A stretch of 34,920 nt of DNA, from the IMG/VR virus record IMGVR_UViG_3300027708_000191, positions 1-34,920 of that record. One strand, written 5' to 3'. The notes beneath the pieces were generated by a model. That model did not search any database. It was given only the letters and a program-made list of their open reading frames with translations, and had not been told where the DNA came from. This DNA is from a virus. Made by a program: the position numbers and the translations under genes. Shown here one piece after another: positions 23,172 through 33,700 of the stretch (positions are counted from its first letter, which is position 1; each line of letters opens with the position of its first letter).

Positions 23172-25313
23172 ATGGCAACTTCTATGAATGATCGTGAAGT
23201 TACGTCAACAGCAAGCTCGCCTGTACAAGTAACTAAACCTGCAACACCTGTTGCATCTGGTGCAGTTTCTGCACTAGCGGCTGGTGCCAGTATTGCTTCT
23301 AAATTATTTGGAGGTGCTTCTGGTTTTAAATTGCCTCTAGCAAACCCATTACACAAATATGCAAGTTATACACAGATTTTTACATTAGCATGTATGGGTT
23401 CACAAGACATGGCCAATCCTAGTCAAACATTTTTGGCCGGAGGCACACTGCCTATAATTTTAAAAACACAAGGTAGTCCGACTAACCGAATTAAAACACC
23501 GTATGGTGCATTTGATTTTTTCATGGATGATGTACAAATTAAAAGCATTTACGGATTTTCACAAGGCACGGGCAATTCAAATGCTACACTATTTGATTTT
23601 ACAGTATCAGAACCATATAGTATGGGTATGTTTACGATTGCTTTGAATGTTGCCGCACAGAACAAAAAATACAGCAGTTTTCTTGATGCAAATTTTTTAT
23701 TAAAAATTGAATTTAAAGGTGAAGATCAATTGGGTAATATGGTATCAATACCAAAAACTACAAAATTCTTGCCTATAAAATTTAGGAAAGTAGATATGAG
23801 TGTTACTGAATCAGGCGCTACTTATAAATGCCAAGCTCATGCATCATCGGACGGCGCCCATAATCAATCAAATGCAAAATTATTAACTAATATTACTATT
23901 AAAGGAAGCAGTGTAATAGAAATGCTACAGCGCGGCCCTGATAGTTTACAATCGGTGGTTAACAGAAGATTGCGAGAAACTGCATTTCAAGCAGAAGTTA
24001 AAGTAGCAGACGAAATAGTAATAATATTTCCAGATTCAAATACAAATCTTGTATCCTCTACACCTGGCGAAGATGAAAATGAAAGCGCCGGCAGACCCAC
24101 TCCTAGAATTGCAAAGAAAACTAAAGTAGATGTTAATGAAGATACAAAACTATTTGGTTCTTTAAATTTAAGCCGTGGTAAAAACGACACATTAATACAA
24201 TCACAAGTTAATGCGATCGGAGCTTCTCAATTAACTTACGATGAAAAGATAAAGCCAGCAAGATCTACTACACCAAATACCGGCGCTGTGACAACCGAAG
24301 CAGGAACGCAAGATCCAACTAAACTTACAACTAATTCTAAAATTGCTGAATTTAGTTTACCTCAGGATAGCACTATACAAAATGCAATCAATCAAGTGTT
24401 GTATGCAAGTGAATATGCTGTTAATTCTATTAAGACCCCGGGTGATAATAACGGTATGAAAAAATGGTGGAGAATTGAAACTGGCGTGTATGATATCGAT
24501 ACTGCTGTTAATAATCCTAAAACAGGTTCCAAACCAAAATTATTTGTTTATAAAGTTGTTCCATACATGTACCACGAAACAGCAATGCCTGTGCCAGGAT
24601 CTTCTAGTCCTAGTTTTTCAAATTTATTAGATCAATGTGTTAAAGTTTACAACTATATTTTTACTGGAAAAAATCAAGATATTTTAAAATTTAATCTTGA
24701 TTTTGATAGTAAATTTTTAGTTGCAATAACAAATGGACTTGCTGAGAGCGAAAACAAAAATGCTGGAGTTACTCCACAAGAAGGAGATGCTCCAAAGAAA
24801 ACCGGCGATGGCGGAATTAATTATCGTTCAGTTTATACAGCTACACATACCACCAATGAAGGTATGGGCGCAGGAGGCGCATCGAGCCCAGAAGAACATT
24901 CGGTTAGATTATTGGCAGATGCATTGGTACACGGTTATGATATACAAAATCTTGAAATGGATATCGTCGGAGATCCGTATTATCTAACAGGTAACGGATT
25001 AGGAAATTATAGTTCGCCAGCTGACCCGCAGTATATGAATATCAATCAAGACGGCAGTATTAATTACCAAAACGGCGAAGTAGATATAGCTATAAATTTT
25101 AAAACACCACTAGACATAAATTCAAGTACAGGTCTTTTCAATATGGCAGGTAAAAGAATTGGCGAATTTAGTGGGCTATACAAATTAAGAACAATAACTC
25201 ACAAATTTAAAGGTGGAGAATTTACACAAACTATAATTGCCGCCCGCCGCCCACTTACTGCTACCGATGCTAAACGAATCACATTTAAACTTCAACAACT
25301 AAAGGCAAAATAA
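23172..25313 (+). CDS. Baseplate hub protein, gp27-like
   Basis: A 713-residue protein between gp53 and gp5. The C-terminal part (LEMDIVGDPYYLTGNGLGN, then FSGLYKLRTITHKFKGGEFT and QTIIAARR) is the pattern of hub proteins of the gp27/gpD type that hold the spike, and the middle (MPVPGSSSPSFSNLLDQCVK, NYIFTGKNQDILKFNLDFD) is one I recall in hub-like proteins of marine T4-like phages. The N-terminal 130 residues (SGFKLPLANPLHKYASYTQI) are probably a separate beta domain. About residues 285-380 are polar and rich in Asn/Thr/Asp, likely a linker. It is longer than T4 gp27 (391). Its stop overlaps the gp5 ATG (TAATG). Role as hub is inferred. Confidence 0.6.
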   Translation: MATSMNDREVTSTASSPVQVTKPATPVASGAVSALAAGASIASKLFGGASGFKLPLANPLHKYASYTQIFTLACMGSQDMANPSQTFLAGGTLPIILKTQGSPTNRIKTPYGAFDFFMDDVQIKSIYGFSQGTGNSNATLFDFTVSEPYSMGMFTIALNVAAQNKKYSSFLDANFLLKIEFKGEDQLGNMVSIPKTTKFLPIKFRKVDMSVTESGATYKCQAHASSDGAHNQSNAKLLTNITIKGSSVIEMLQRGPDSLQSVVNRRLRETAFQAEVKVADEIVIIFPDSNTNLVSSTPGEDENESAGRPTPRIAKKTKVDVNEDTKLFGSLNLSRGKNDTLIQSQVNAIGASQLTYDEKIKPARSTTPNTGAVTTEAGTQDPTKLTTNSKIAEFSLPQDSTIQNAINQVLYASEYAVNSIKTPGDNNGMKKWWRIETGVYDIDTAVNNPKTGSKPKLFVYKVVPYMYHETAMPVPGSSSPSFSNLLDQCVKVYNYIFTGKNQDILKFNLDFDSKFLVAITNGLAESENKNAGVTPQEGDAPKKTGDGGINYRSVYTATHTTNEGMGAGGASSPEEHSVRLLADALVHGYDIQNLEMDIVGDPYYLTGNGLGNYSSPADPQYMNINQDGSINYQNGEVDIAINFKTPLDINSSTGLFNMAGKRIGEFSGLYKLRTITHKFKGGEFTQTIIAARRPLTATDAKRITFKLQQLKAK

Positions 25314-26779
25314 TGACAATGAATCCTAATCTAAGTGATCAACGGCAAGTCGTTAAAACTTCTCCGTTAATTAAAAATAATCCAGGCCCTTTTTTAGCAA
25401 GGGTTGTAATAAATCATGATTCAAACTATGACGGAACAATTCGTGTACAAATACTCCACGAAGGGTCAACTGGAAATCAAGTCGCTGGCGAATTAGTTAC
25501 TTGTTATTATATGAGTCATTACTGGAGCGGAACACCAAAAACATTTAACGGTACTGCAAATACATTTCAGGACACACAAAAATCTTGGGGGTTATGGATA
25601 CCAACACCTGAAATAGGGTCCGTTGTTATTGTAATTTATATAGAAGGTAATAGTGGAAAAGCATATTGGTTAGGGGGTGTCATACATTCTAACTATGATC
25701 AAAATAAAAATTTTGCAGTTCCTGACAAGGCCGCAACAACGTATAATATTGAAGATAATGGTAAACGATTACCAGTTTCAGAATGGAACGAAAGTGTAAC
25801 AGAGCCTGGCCCGCCTGATACAGAAAAACTAAAACCAGTTGATCCTATATCAAAGATATTTGAAATGCAAGGGTTATTAGAAGATGATATCAGAGGAATT
25901 ACATCAACTAGTTCTAGAAGAGAAAGTCCAAGTAGCGTGTTTGGATTTAATACTCCAGGCCCTCTCGATTATACAAGTCCTAAAAAAGATATAGGTACAG
26001 TAGACGATACTAGTTTAGCATTTGTACATAGATTAGGCGGCAGTTCGTTTGTAATGGATGACGGTGATAAAAAGTATTTTAGAAAAACGCCTGCCAGCGA
26101 CGGCCCACCGGAATATGTAAAAGGTATTGACGGCGGCGGCGATAACAGGATACCTCATAATGATCTTGTAAGAATCCGTACTCGTACAGGTCATCAAATA
26201 CTTTTACACAATAGCGAAGATTTAATTTATATTGGAAATGCCAGCGGAACAACTTGGATAGAATTAACTAGTAACGGTAAAATTGATATTTTTGCTGAAG
26301 ATAGCATTAGCATACACACTAGTAACGATTTGAATATTCGAGCCGACAGGGATATAAATTTAGAAGCTGGCAGAAATGTTAATATTAAAGCTGTAAAAAC
26401 TCACATAGAAAGTACACTTAATACTGAAATTTATTCTAAAGCTGACACTGTTATTACATCTGAACAACTATCACATATTAATTCAGGAACAGAGCACAGA
26501 GAAACTGCCGGAAAGATTTATATGAATAGTAAAGCAAACGAAGCAGATAAAGCAATAGAATTACCAATATATACTATTCCTACAGAGACCGACGGCATTG
26601 AACTAGATTCTATATTGTTGCGTATTCCAACACACGAGCCCTGGCCGTTTCACGAAAATTTAAAACCAGAAGATTTTCTTCCTGATATGACTGACATCAC
26701 AACAGGAACTGCACCTCAAATACCGCCATCATGGATGACGTATACTGCTCCTGATGATACATTTAAACAAGGAAAATAA
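25313..26779 (+). CDS. 5: Baseplate spike protein gp5 without lysozyme domain
   Basis: A 488-residue protein with an N-terminal OB-fold-type domain (about 27-125: GPFLARVVINHDSNYDGTIR, SWGLWIPTPEIGSVVIVIYI) as in gp5 and VgrG-like spikes. The C-terminal part (about 290-395) has octad beta-helix repeats (NGKIDIFAEDSISIHTSN, DLNIRADRDINLEAGRNVNI) like the T4 gp5 needle. Between them (about 150-285) there is a polar linker; no lysozyme fold with an E-x(8)-D/T catalytic set is visible. In T4 gp5 is 575 residues with a central lysozyme. The spike function is well supported, while cell-wall cleavage must come from another gene. It overlaps the hub gene by one base. Confidence 0.82.
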   Translation: MTMNPNLSDQRQVVKTSPLIKNNPGPFLARVVINHDSNYDGTIRVQILHEGSTGNQVAGELVTCYYMSHYWSGTPKTFNGTANTFQDTQKSWGLWIPTPEIGSVVIVIYIEGNSGKAYWLGGVIHSNYDQNKNFAVPDKAATTYNIEDNGKRLPVSEWNESVTEPGPPDTEKLKPVDPISKIFEMQGLLEDDIRGITSTSSRRESPSSVFGFNTPGPLDYTSPKKDIGTVDDTSLAFVHRLGGSSFVMDDGDKKYFRKTPASDGPPEYVKGIDGGGDNRIPHNDLVRIRTRTGHQILLHNSEDLIYIGNASGTTWIELTSNGKIDIFAEDSISIHTSNDLNIRADRDINLEAGRNVNIKAVKTHIESTLNTEIYSKADTVITSEQLSHINSGTEHRETAGKIYMNSKANEADKAIELPIYTIPTETDGIELDSILLRIPTHEPWPFHENLKPEDFLPDMTDITTGTAPQIPPSWMTYTAPDDTFKQGK

Positions 26780-26781
26780 AC

Positions 26782-27219
26782 ATGTCCTCAACTCTATACG
26801 ATAAAATTACATTAGCCGCAGTTCCAAAAAAAATAGACCCTGTACCACAAGCATATAAAGGATTTAGTACAATAAATCCAAATTCTCAAAGTTATTCGTT
26901 ATATGATTTAGAATTAATTAAACAAGATTTATTAAATCAATTTCATGTCCGTCGCGGCGAAAGACTAATGAATCCAACATTTGGAACAATTATTTGGGAT
27001 CTGTTGTTTGAACCAATGACAGAGCAACTTAAAGAACAGATAGTATCTAATGTAAATGAAATTATAAATTATGATCCTAGGCTGGTAGCTCAAAATGTTG
27101 TAGTCACTACCTATCAAAGTGGTATTCAGATAGAGTGTACGCTGAAATACCTGCCCTACAACATTCAACAAAGTATGCAAATTAGGTTTGACCAAGCAAA
27201 TGGCTTACTGGCAACTTAA
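26782..27219 (+). CDS. 25: Baseplate wedge protein gp25
   Basis: A 145-residue gp25-type protein, lysozyme-like fold without cell-wall activity, that joins wedges to the sheath initiation site. Diagnostic segments are YDLELIKQDLLNQFHVRRGE followed by RLMNPTFGTIIWDLLFEP and MTEQLKEQIVSNVNEIINYD. Length matches T4 gp25 (132). It begins two bases after the gp5 stop. The order gp5-gp25-gp6 fits T4-like baseplate clusters of aquatic phages. Its homologue TssE plays the same role in type VI secretion. Confidence 0.93.
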   Translation: MSSTLYDKITLAAVPKKIDPVPQAYKGFSTINPNSQSYSLYDLELIKQDLLNQFHVRRGERLMNPTFGTIIWDLLFEPMTEQLKEQIVSNVNEIINYDPRLVAQNVVVTTYQSGIQIECTLKYLPYNIQQSMQIRFDQANGLLAT

Positions 27220-27221
27220 TA

Positions 27222-27248
27222 TACGTACATATTAAAAATCAATAAATA
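27222..27248 (+). promoter_or_regulatory. Late-type promoter region of gp6 with TACGTACATATTAAA element
   Basis: AATAAATA (27241-27248) lies 18 bp before the gp6 ATG with AGGA at 27257-27260. The 15-mer TACGTACATATTAAA (27222-27236) is identical to that at 21842-21856, and the spacing to AATAAATA is the same in both, 4 bp. Two baseplate promoters thus share one composite element. Confidence 0.6.
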
Positions 27249-27266
27249 TTGATAATAGGATAAAAG

Positions 27267-30200
27267 ATGAGCGCAACAGATAGACAAAATAGACTGCTAG
27301 TATCTAAAGATTGGACTAAGATTTACCAATCTTTCCGTAATGCCGACTTCCAAAGTTACGACTTTGAGAACATCCGTAGAAGCATGATCGACTATCTACG
27401 CCAGAACTTTCCAGAAGATTTTAACGACTATATCGAGTCTAGCGAATACCTTGCCCTAATCGATCTTATTGCCTACTTGGGCCAAAGCATAGCTTTCCGC
27501 GTCGACTTAAACGCTCGCGAAAACTTCTTAGAGCTTGCAGAACGCCGTGATAGCGTGTTACGTCTAGCACGTATGCTTAGTTATAATGCTAAACGCAATC
27601 AAGCGGCTAAAGGCTTATTAAAGTTTACAGCATTGCAAACTACACAAAATGTTTTGGACTCAAACGGTCGAAATTTATCTAATCAAGTCATCAGCTGGAA
27701 TGATAGTTCTAATAATAATTGGTACGATCAATTTATTTCTATTATGAATGCGGCATTTCCGTCATCACAGCAGTTTGGAAATCCAGCAGATAAAGCTACA
27801 ATATACAGTGTACCAACAGAACAATATCGATTTAACAGTACAAATACTTCTGTTCCAGTATTTGGATTTAGTAAAACTGTTAATGGATCAAAAATGGATT
27901 TTGAAGTTACTAGTACTACCTTTACGGGACAGGACTACATCTACGAAGAAACTCCTAAAATTGCCAATACAATGGCATGCATTTATAAAAATGACGGACA
28001 AGGATCTGCAAGTGTTAATACTGGATTTTTCTTTAATTTTACACAGGGTAATTTAAATCAAGGATCATTCACAATTAGTCAACCAAGTACTAGTGAATCG
28101 GTCGATATAGATTCTACTAGTATTAACGATACCGATGTATGGTTATACAAAGTTGATCAACGAGGAATCGAATCTGAGTTATGGACCCAAGTTCCTAACT
28201 TAACTGGCAATAATATTATCTATAATAGCCTTAATAAATCGATCAAAAATATTTATAAAGCAATAACACGAGCAGGCGATCGTATTAGCATTACATTTAG
28301 TGATGGCACATTTGGAAATATTCCATTAGGTACCTTTAGCCTTTACTATAGAATTAGCAACGGTCTATCATATACTGTTAACCCTCAGGATATCCGCGGG
28401 GTAACTCTTACAATACCATATGTGTCTAGCGTTGGTCAGGCAGAACAATTAACAATTACATTGGGTTTACAAACAAGCGTTAACAATAGCTCTCCAACTG
28501 AGTCTAGTGATCTTGTTAAATCAAATGCTCCTGCAACTTATTATACACAAAATCGGATGATTACCGCAGAGGACTATAACATTAGTCCGTTGTCGACAAA
28601 TCAAGAAATTGCAAAGATTAAATCTGTTAACAGGAGCTCAAGCGGTATTAGTAGATATCTTGATTTAATTGACCCAACCGGCAAATATAGTAAAACTAAT
28701 TTATTTGCAGACGATGGTGTTTTATACCAAGAAATTTATACAGCAGACAATGCATTTACCTATGCTAGTAGAACCGATGTTCAAGGAATTATTGTTAATA
28801 ACATATTTGAAATTTTAGAAGATCCTAATTTAAGAAATTTCTACTATTCTAAATTTACAAATATTAGTACAGCATTATTGGATATTTCTTGGTATAATGT
28901 TACTACAGATACTGCATTTTCTAGTGGATACCTTGGATCGACAATAGATAAACGACCGTATTTGTTATCTAGTTATACTAATACTGCATTGAAATATGCG
29001 GCTACTGGGTCTTTAATAAAATTTATAGCTCCACAAACTGCCAACGGCGACGAGCAAGTATTTGATAAAAATAATAATAACGCATTAATTTTAAAAACAA
29101 TTCCTGCTAGATCTAATACAAGCGATTATTTGTGGGCCGAAATTGTGTCAGTTGCAGGAGACGGCACAGCAGGTGGCCTTGGCACATTATTATCAGGCGA
29201 AGGCCCAGTCGCTTTAAATGATTCAGTACCTACAGGAGCCATAGCTACAAGAGTTGTTCCTGTTTGGAAAACTATTATCGAACCCGATGTCATTACAACA
29301 ATGATAGATTTAATAATGGGTAATAATCCATTTGGCCTCCGCTTTGATATTAATACACAAACTTGGAAGATAATATTTCAATCAAATCTAGATTCAACCA
29401 GTCAGTTTAGTTTAAGTAAACAGGGTGATATAACTAATTTACAATTAGATGCTAGCTGGTTGCTATTGTTTATTACAGACACTATCACATATACAGTAAC
29501 AACAAGAAAACTACGCTATATTTTTGAAAGCGCGGCCCAAATACGATTCTATTTTGATAATGTTGATAGAATATATGATAATGTTTCTGGTAAGTTGTTA
29601 ACGGATTCTATTAATATATTGGGCATAAACACTAAACCAAATCTAGCAGAATCGTTTACATTTGACCAGATGTTTAAAATTACTAATCAGTTTATAGGAT
29701 TAGATGGATATATTGATACTAAAAAAATTATTATAACATTTAATGATAAGAATAATACCGGAGTAGTACAAGACCCTGAGACGTTTGACAATGTTGTTAT
29801 TCCAACAACAACTGCTAGTTTAGCATCTCAGTATATAATTTTAGAAAAATACTTAGTTGAAACCGGTCAAGAAGATTATCGATATGTTACTAATATTGAT
29901 AGTAAGGTAATAATACTTACTACACAACCTAAATCTTTTTCTCAGTATAATAATGGACAGTATTTTTACTTCATAGATGTTGATACTGTGGCAAAGTATA
30001 ATGCAACTACATCAGATTTAATTCCTAGTTTAGATTATAGAGTGTTTTTAGGACGAGATAATCTTAAATTCCAGTACACACATAATGCTAGCGACACACA
30101 TAGAATTGACCCAGGTGTTAGTAATATTATGGATGTATTTGTATTAACTAATAATTACGATATATTGTTTAGACAATGGTTGGGCGATGTTACAACAACT

Positions 30201-30749
30201 AAACCGTTGCCTCCGAGTAGCGATGAATTAAACAGTACACTTGCTCCTAAATTAAATTTAATTAAATCAATTAGTGACGAAATTATATATCACCCAGTCA
30301 AGTACAAAGTGTTATTTGGATCTAAAGCTGAGAAAAATTTACAAGCACAATTTAAAGTCATTGTTAATAGATCAGTAGTAACATCTGATAACGATATAAA
30401 AACACAAATTTTAATAGCAATGAACAACTTTTTTGCGTTAGGTAACTGGGATTTTGGCGATACATTTTACTTTACGGAAATGGCCAGCTACATTACTTCG
30501 CAAGTGAGCCCGGCAATTGTTAATTTTGTAATCGTCCCTGCCGGCAATTCGTTATCTTTTGGCGGATTGTTTGAAATTACAGCTGGCCCGGATGAAATTT
30601 TTATTAGCGGCGCAACTATTGATAATATTGATATAGTACCTTCTATAACATCTACAATTATCAATAGTATAGGAAATATTACAGTGAAATCAAATGCAAT
30701 TGCAGTGCAATCATTAACAAGCTCAGCTTACGGATCATCTAATGTCTGA
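27267..30749 (+). CDS. 6: Baseplate wedge protein gp6
   Basis: An 1160-residue gp6-type wedge protein. The first 120 residues (SKDWTKIYQSFRNADFQSYD, FENIRRSMIDYLRQNFPEDF, SEYLALIDLIAYLGQSIAFR, LNARENFLELAERRDSVLRL) are a very good match to T4 gp6, which forms the ring of the baseplate and is the T4 counterpart of phage protein J. It is much longer than T4 gp6 (660). The extra length lies in the middle and C-terminal beta-rich parts (about 470-900). Residues near 1050-1110 (YHPVKYKVLFGSKAEKNL, DWDFGDTFYF-like GNWDFGDTFYFTEMAS) are also typical of the family. It overlaps the next gene by 8 bp. Confidence 0.9.
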   Translation: MSATDRQNRLLVSKDWTKIYQSFRNADFQSYDFENIRRSMIDYLRQNFPEDFNDYIESSEYLALIDLIAYLGQSIAFRVDLNARENFLELAERRDSVLRLARMLSYNAKRNQAAKGLLKFTALQTTQNVLDSNGRNLSNQVISWNDSSNNNWYDQFISIMNAAFPSSQQFGNPADKATIYSVPTEQYRFNSTNTSVPVFGFSKTVNGSKMDFEVTSTTFTGQDYIYEETPKIANTMACIYKNDGQGSASVNTGFFFNFTQGNLNQGSFTISQPSTSESVDIDSTSINDTDVWLYKVDQRGIESELWTQVPNLTGNNIIYNSLNKSIKNIYKAITRAGDRISITFSDGTFGNIPLGTFSLYYRISNGLSYTVNPQDIRGVTLTIPYVSSVGQAEQLTITLGLQTSVNNSSPTESSDLVKSNAPATYYTQNRMITAEDYNISPLSTNQEIAKIKSVNRSSSGISRYLDLIDPTGKYSKTNLFADDGVLYQEIYTADNAFTYASRTDVQGIIVNNIFEILEDPNLRNFYYSKFTNISTALLDISWYNVTTDTAFSSGYLGSTIDKRPYLLSSYTNTALKYAATGSLIKFIAPQTANGDEQVFDKNNNNALILKTIPARSNTSDYLWAEIVSVAGDGTAGGLGTLLSGEGPVALNDSVPTGAIATRVVPVWKTIIEPDVITTMIDLIMGNNPFGLRFDINTQTWKIIFQSNLDSTSQFSLSKQGDITNLQLDASWLLLFITDTITYTVTTRKLRYIFESAAQIRFYFDNVDRIYDNVSGKLLTDSINILGINTKPNLAESFTFDQMFKITNQFIGLDGYIDTKKIIITFNDKNNTGVVQDPETFDNVVIPTTTASLASQYIILEKYLVETGQEDYRYVTNIDSKVIILTTQPKSFSQYNNGQYFYFIDVDTVAKYNATTSDLIPSLDYRVFLGRDNLKFQYTHNASDTHRIDPGVSNIMDVFVLTNNYDILFRQWLGDVTTTKPLPPSSDELNSTLAPKLNLIKSISDEIIYHPVKYKVLFGSKAEKNLQAQFKVIVNRSVVTSDNDIKTQILIAMNNFFALGNWDFGDTFYFTEMASYITSQVSPAIVNFVIVPAGNSLSFGGLFEITAGPDEIFISGATIDNIDIVPSITSTIINSIGNITVKSNAIAVQSLTSSAYGSSNV

Positions 30750-33700
30750 TAAAATTAACCCAACTGGTAACAACGACTATTCGATGGTAGAGTTACTACC
30801 AAAATATTATCGTTCTGAAGATAACAGAAAATTTATACAAGCAACACTAGATCAGTTGTCGCAAAAAGGTACGGCTAAAAAAATTACAGGTTTTGTTGGC
30901 AGGCAAAATGCAAAATCTGCCGACGGCAATGACATTTATGTAACGGCTCCTAATAGTGTACGACAAAATTATCAATTAGAACCCAGTATAGTTGTTAATG
31001 ATTCTGTAGGAAATGTGGAATTTTTTAAAGATTATCAAGACTATATTAATCAATTAAAAATCTTTGGGGCTAATACAAGCAATCACGAACGTATTAATCA
31101 ACAAGAATTTTATTCTTGGGATCCGCATATTGACTGGGATAAATTTGTTAATTTTCAACAATATTACTGGTTACCCTATGGCCCGGACTTAATAACAATT
31201 TTTGGCCAACAATTAAATGTTACTAGTACATATACAGTAACAATTTCTGAATCCGTAACTTTACAAAAAGAATATGTCTTCACCCCAAACGGACTAGACA
31301 GAAATCCTGCTATAACACTATACCGAGGCCAAACATACTATTTTGAAATTGATAGTCCGGGCGAGCCATTTAGTATTAAAACTTCAAGAACGCCAGGAGT
31401 CTCCGATAGATACACGGATGAAAAATATGTAGATAAATTTGGAGTTGAATCAGGAACTATTAAGTTTACAGTTCCGCTTCAAGGCCCTAACACGCTGTAT
31501 TATGTAAGCGAAAGAAATCCAGACCTTGGTGGACTAATTAACTTTTTAGATATCACTGAAAATTCATTTATTAACATTGAAAAAGAAATACTAGGAAAGA
31601 AAACGTACACACTTGCAAATGGAACGCCATTAAGTAACGGTATGAAAGTTGCGTTCGGAGGTAATGTAACTCCTGAAAAATATGCAAAGGGCGAATATTA
31701 CGTTGAAGGCGTTGGAGGAACAATAACTCTAATCTCCACAGATGTATTTGAAATTATCAGTTCTTATACAGAAGACGTGTCAGTCACATTCGACTCTACG
31801 TTGTTTGATCAATATCCATTTGCATCGGCAAATTCGTTTGCCGGCAAACAAGATTACATTACAGTTAATAGAGCAAGCAAAGACCTAAACCCATGGACTA
31901 GATATAATCGCTGGTTCCATAAGGATGTAATCGAACTTAGTGCTACGTTTAATAAAAAATTGCCAAATTTTGATCAAGCAACACGAGCAGTCCGACCTGT
32001 CATTGAATTCGAAGCCGGCCTAAAATTATTTAATTTTGGAACAGTAGCTATAACAGATGTTGATTTAGTTGACAATTATACTACAGATGTGTTCAGCACA
32101 ATAGAAGGCATCGCAGGTTATAATGTTGATAATATAGCATTAACGGAAGGTATGCGTGTAGTTTTTATTGCAGATACTGACGATAAAGTGCGTAATAACA
32201 TTTATAAAGTTACATTTGTTAATATTCAAAATTCTGGAATTGGTGTTCCGCAAATTAGATTAATTTTAGACGAAACACCAGTTAACAATACAGGAATATT
32301 AGTAAGACAAGGTAAAACATATCAAGGTCAAAGTTTTTGGTTTAATGGCTCAACATGGAAGTTTAGCCAACAAAAGACTATTGTTAATCAAGCACCGCTG
32401 TTTGATTTATTTGACCATACCGGAATAAGTTTTGCAGAATATGCAGGATCTACTTTCAACGGTAGTAAAATATTTTCTTATAAAATCGGAACTACAACGG
32501 CCGATAGTGTGTTAGGGTTTAGTTTAAGTTATCAAAATATTAATAATATTGGTGATATACTTTTTAATTTTAACTTATTAACTGATAATTTCAATTATAA
32601 ACAAACTGATATACTACTTACAAAATCAGTTAATACTGGATTTTTATCTAAATTAACCTATATAAATTCTACATCATATGTTAATGGGTGGCAAACTAGT
32701 AAAGTGACCCGCTACCAACCAGCGGTAAGAATATATAAAAATTCTGAATTAACAAATAATTTTCCTTTAGATATCTATGATAATATTACAGATTTAATAG
32801 ATTTAGAAGTTAGAATTTATATTAATGGGCACCGCTTAGATCCTGCACTATGGTCAATAGTTGATAGCGTCATATATAAAAAAATAAAATTACAAAAAGA
32901 TATTACATCATCTGATGTATTAACAATCAAAGCATTCTCGGCACAGCCAATCAACAATAATGGGTTCTATGAAATTCCTATTAATTTACAAAATAATCCA
33001 TTAAACACAGACATGGGATTTTTTACTCTTGGTGAAGTTGCAGATCATTTAAATTCTATTGTTGAAAATATTCAAAGTCAATTTGTTGGAACTGTTAACG
33101 GAACTAATAATTTAAGAAACTTAGGAAATGTTACTGCTTATGGAACAAAGTTTGTACAACATAGCGGGCCCGCAAGCCTAGCAGTATATCATATTACTAG
33201 TGAAAAAAATAATATTGTTAGAGCATTAGAAAAATCAAGAGATGATTACGGTAAATTTAAACGTAGTTTTCTACTTGCGGCACAACAATTAGGTATCGAC
33301 ACCGATGTTGTTACTCAGGTTAATTTAATTTTAAAAAAATTATCTGCAAATAAGACTCAGCAATCGTCATATTATTTCAGTGACATGGTTCCTTATAGCG
33401 GTAATAAAATATCTAAATATACAGTAATTGATAAACGAATTAAAACTTACCCACTAACTACAATTTTTAATAATAAAGTATTAAGTAATAAAGCAGTTAG
33501 TGTGTATCTTAACGGTTTCCAACCGCCTACTGGATCTCAATTATTACAAGACGTACATTATTCTTTCACATTGGATGGTTATGTTTTAATTAATGATACT
33601 GTTTCTTTAGTAAACGGCGATGTGCTTACTATAATCGAATATGACAGCACTGACGGATGCTTTATACCACCAACTCCGACTAAATTAGGATTATGGCCAA

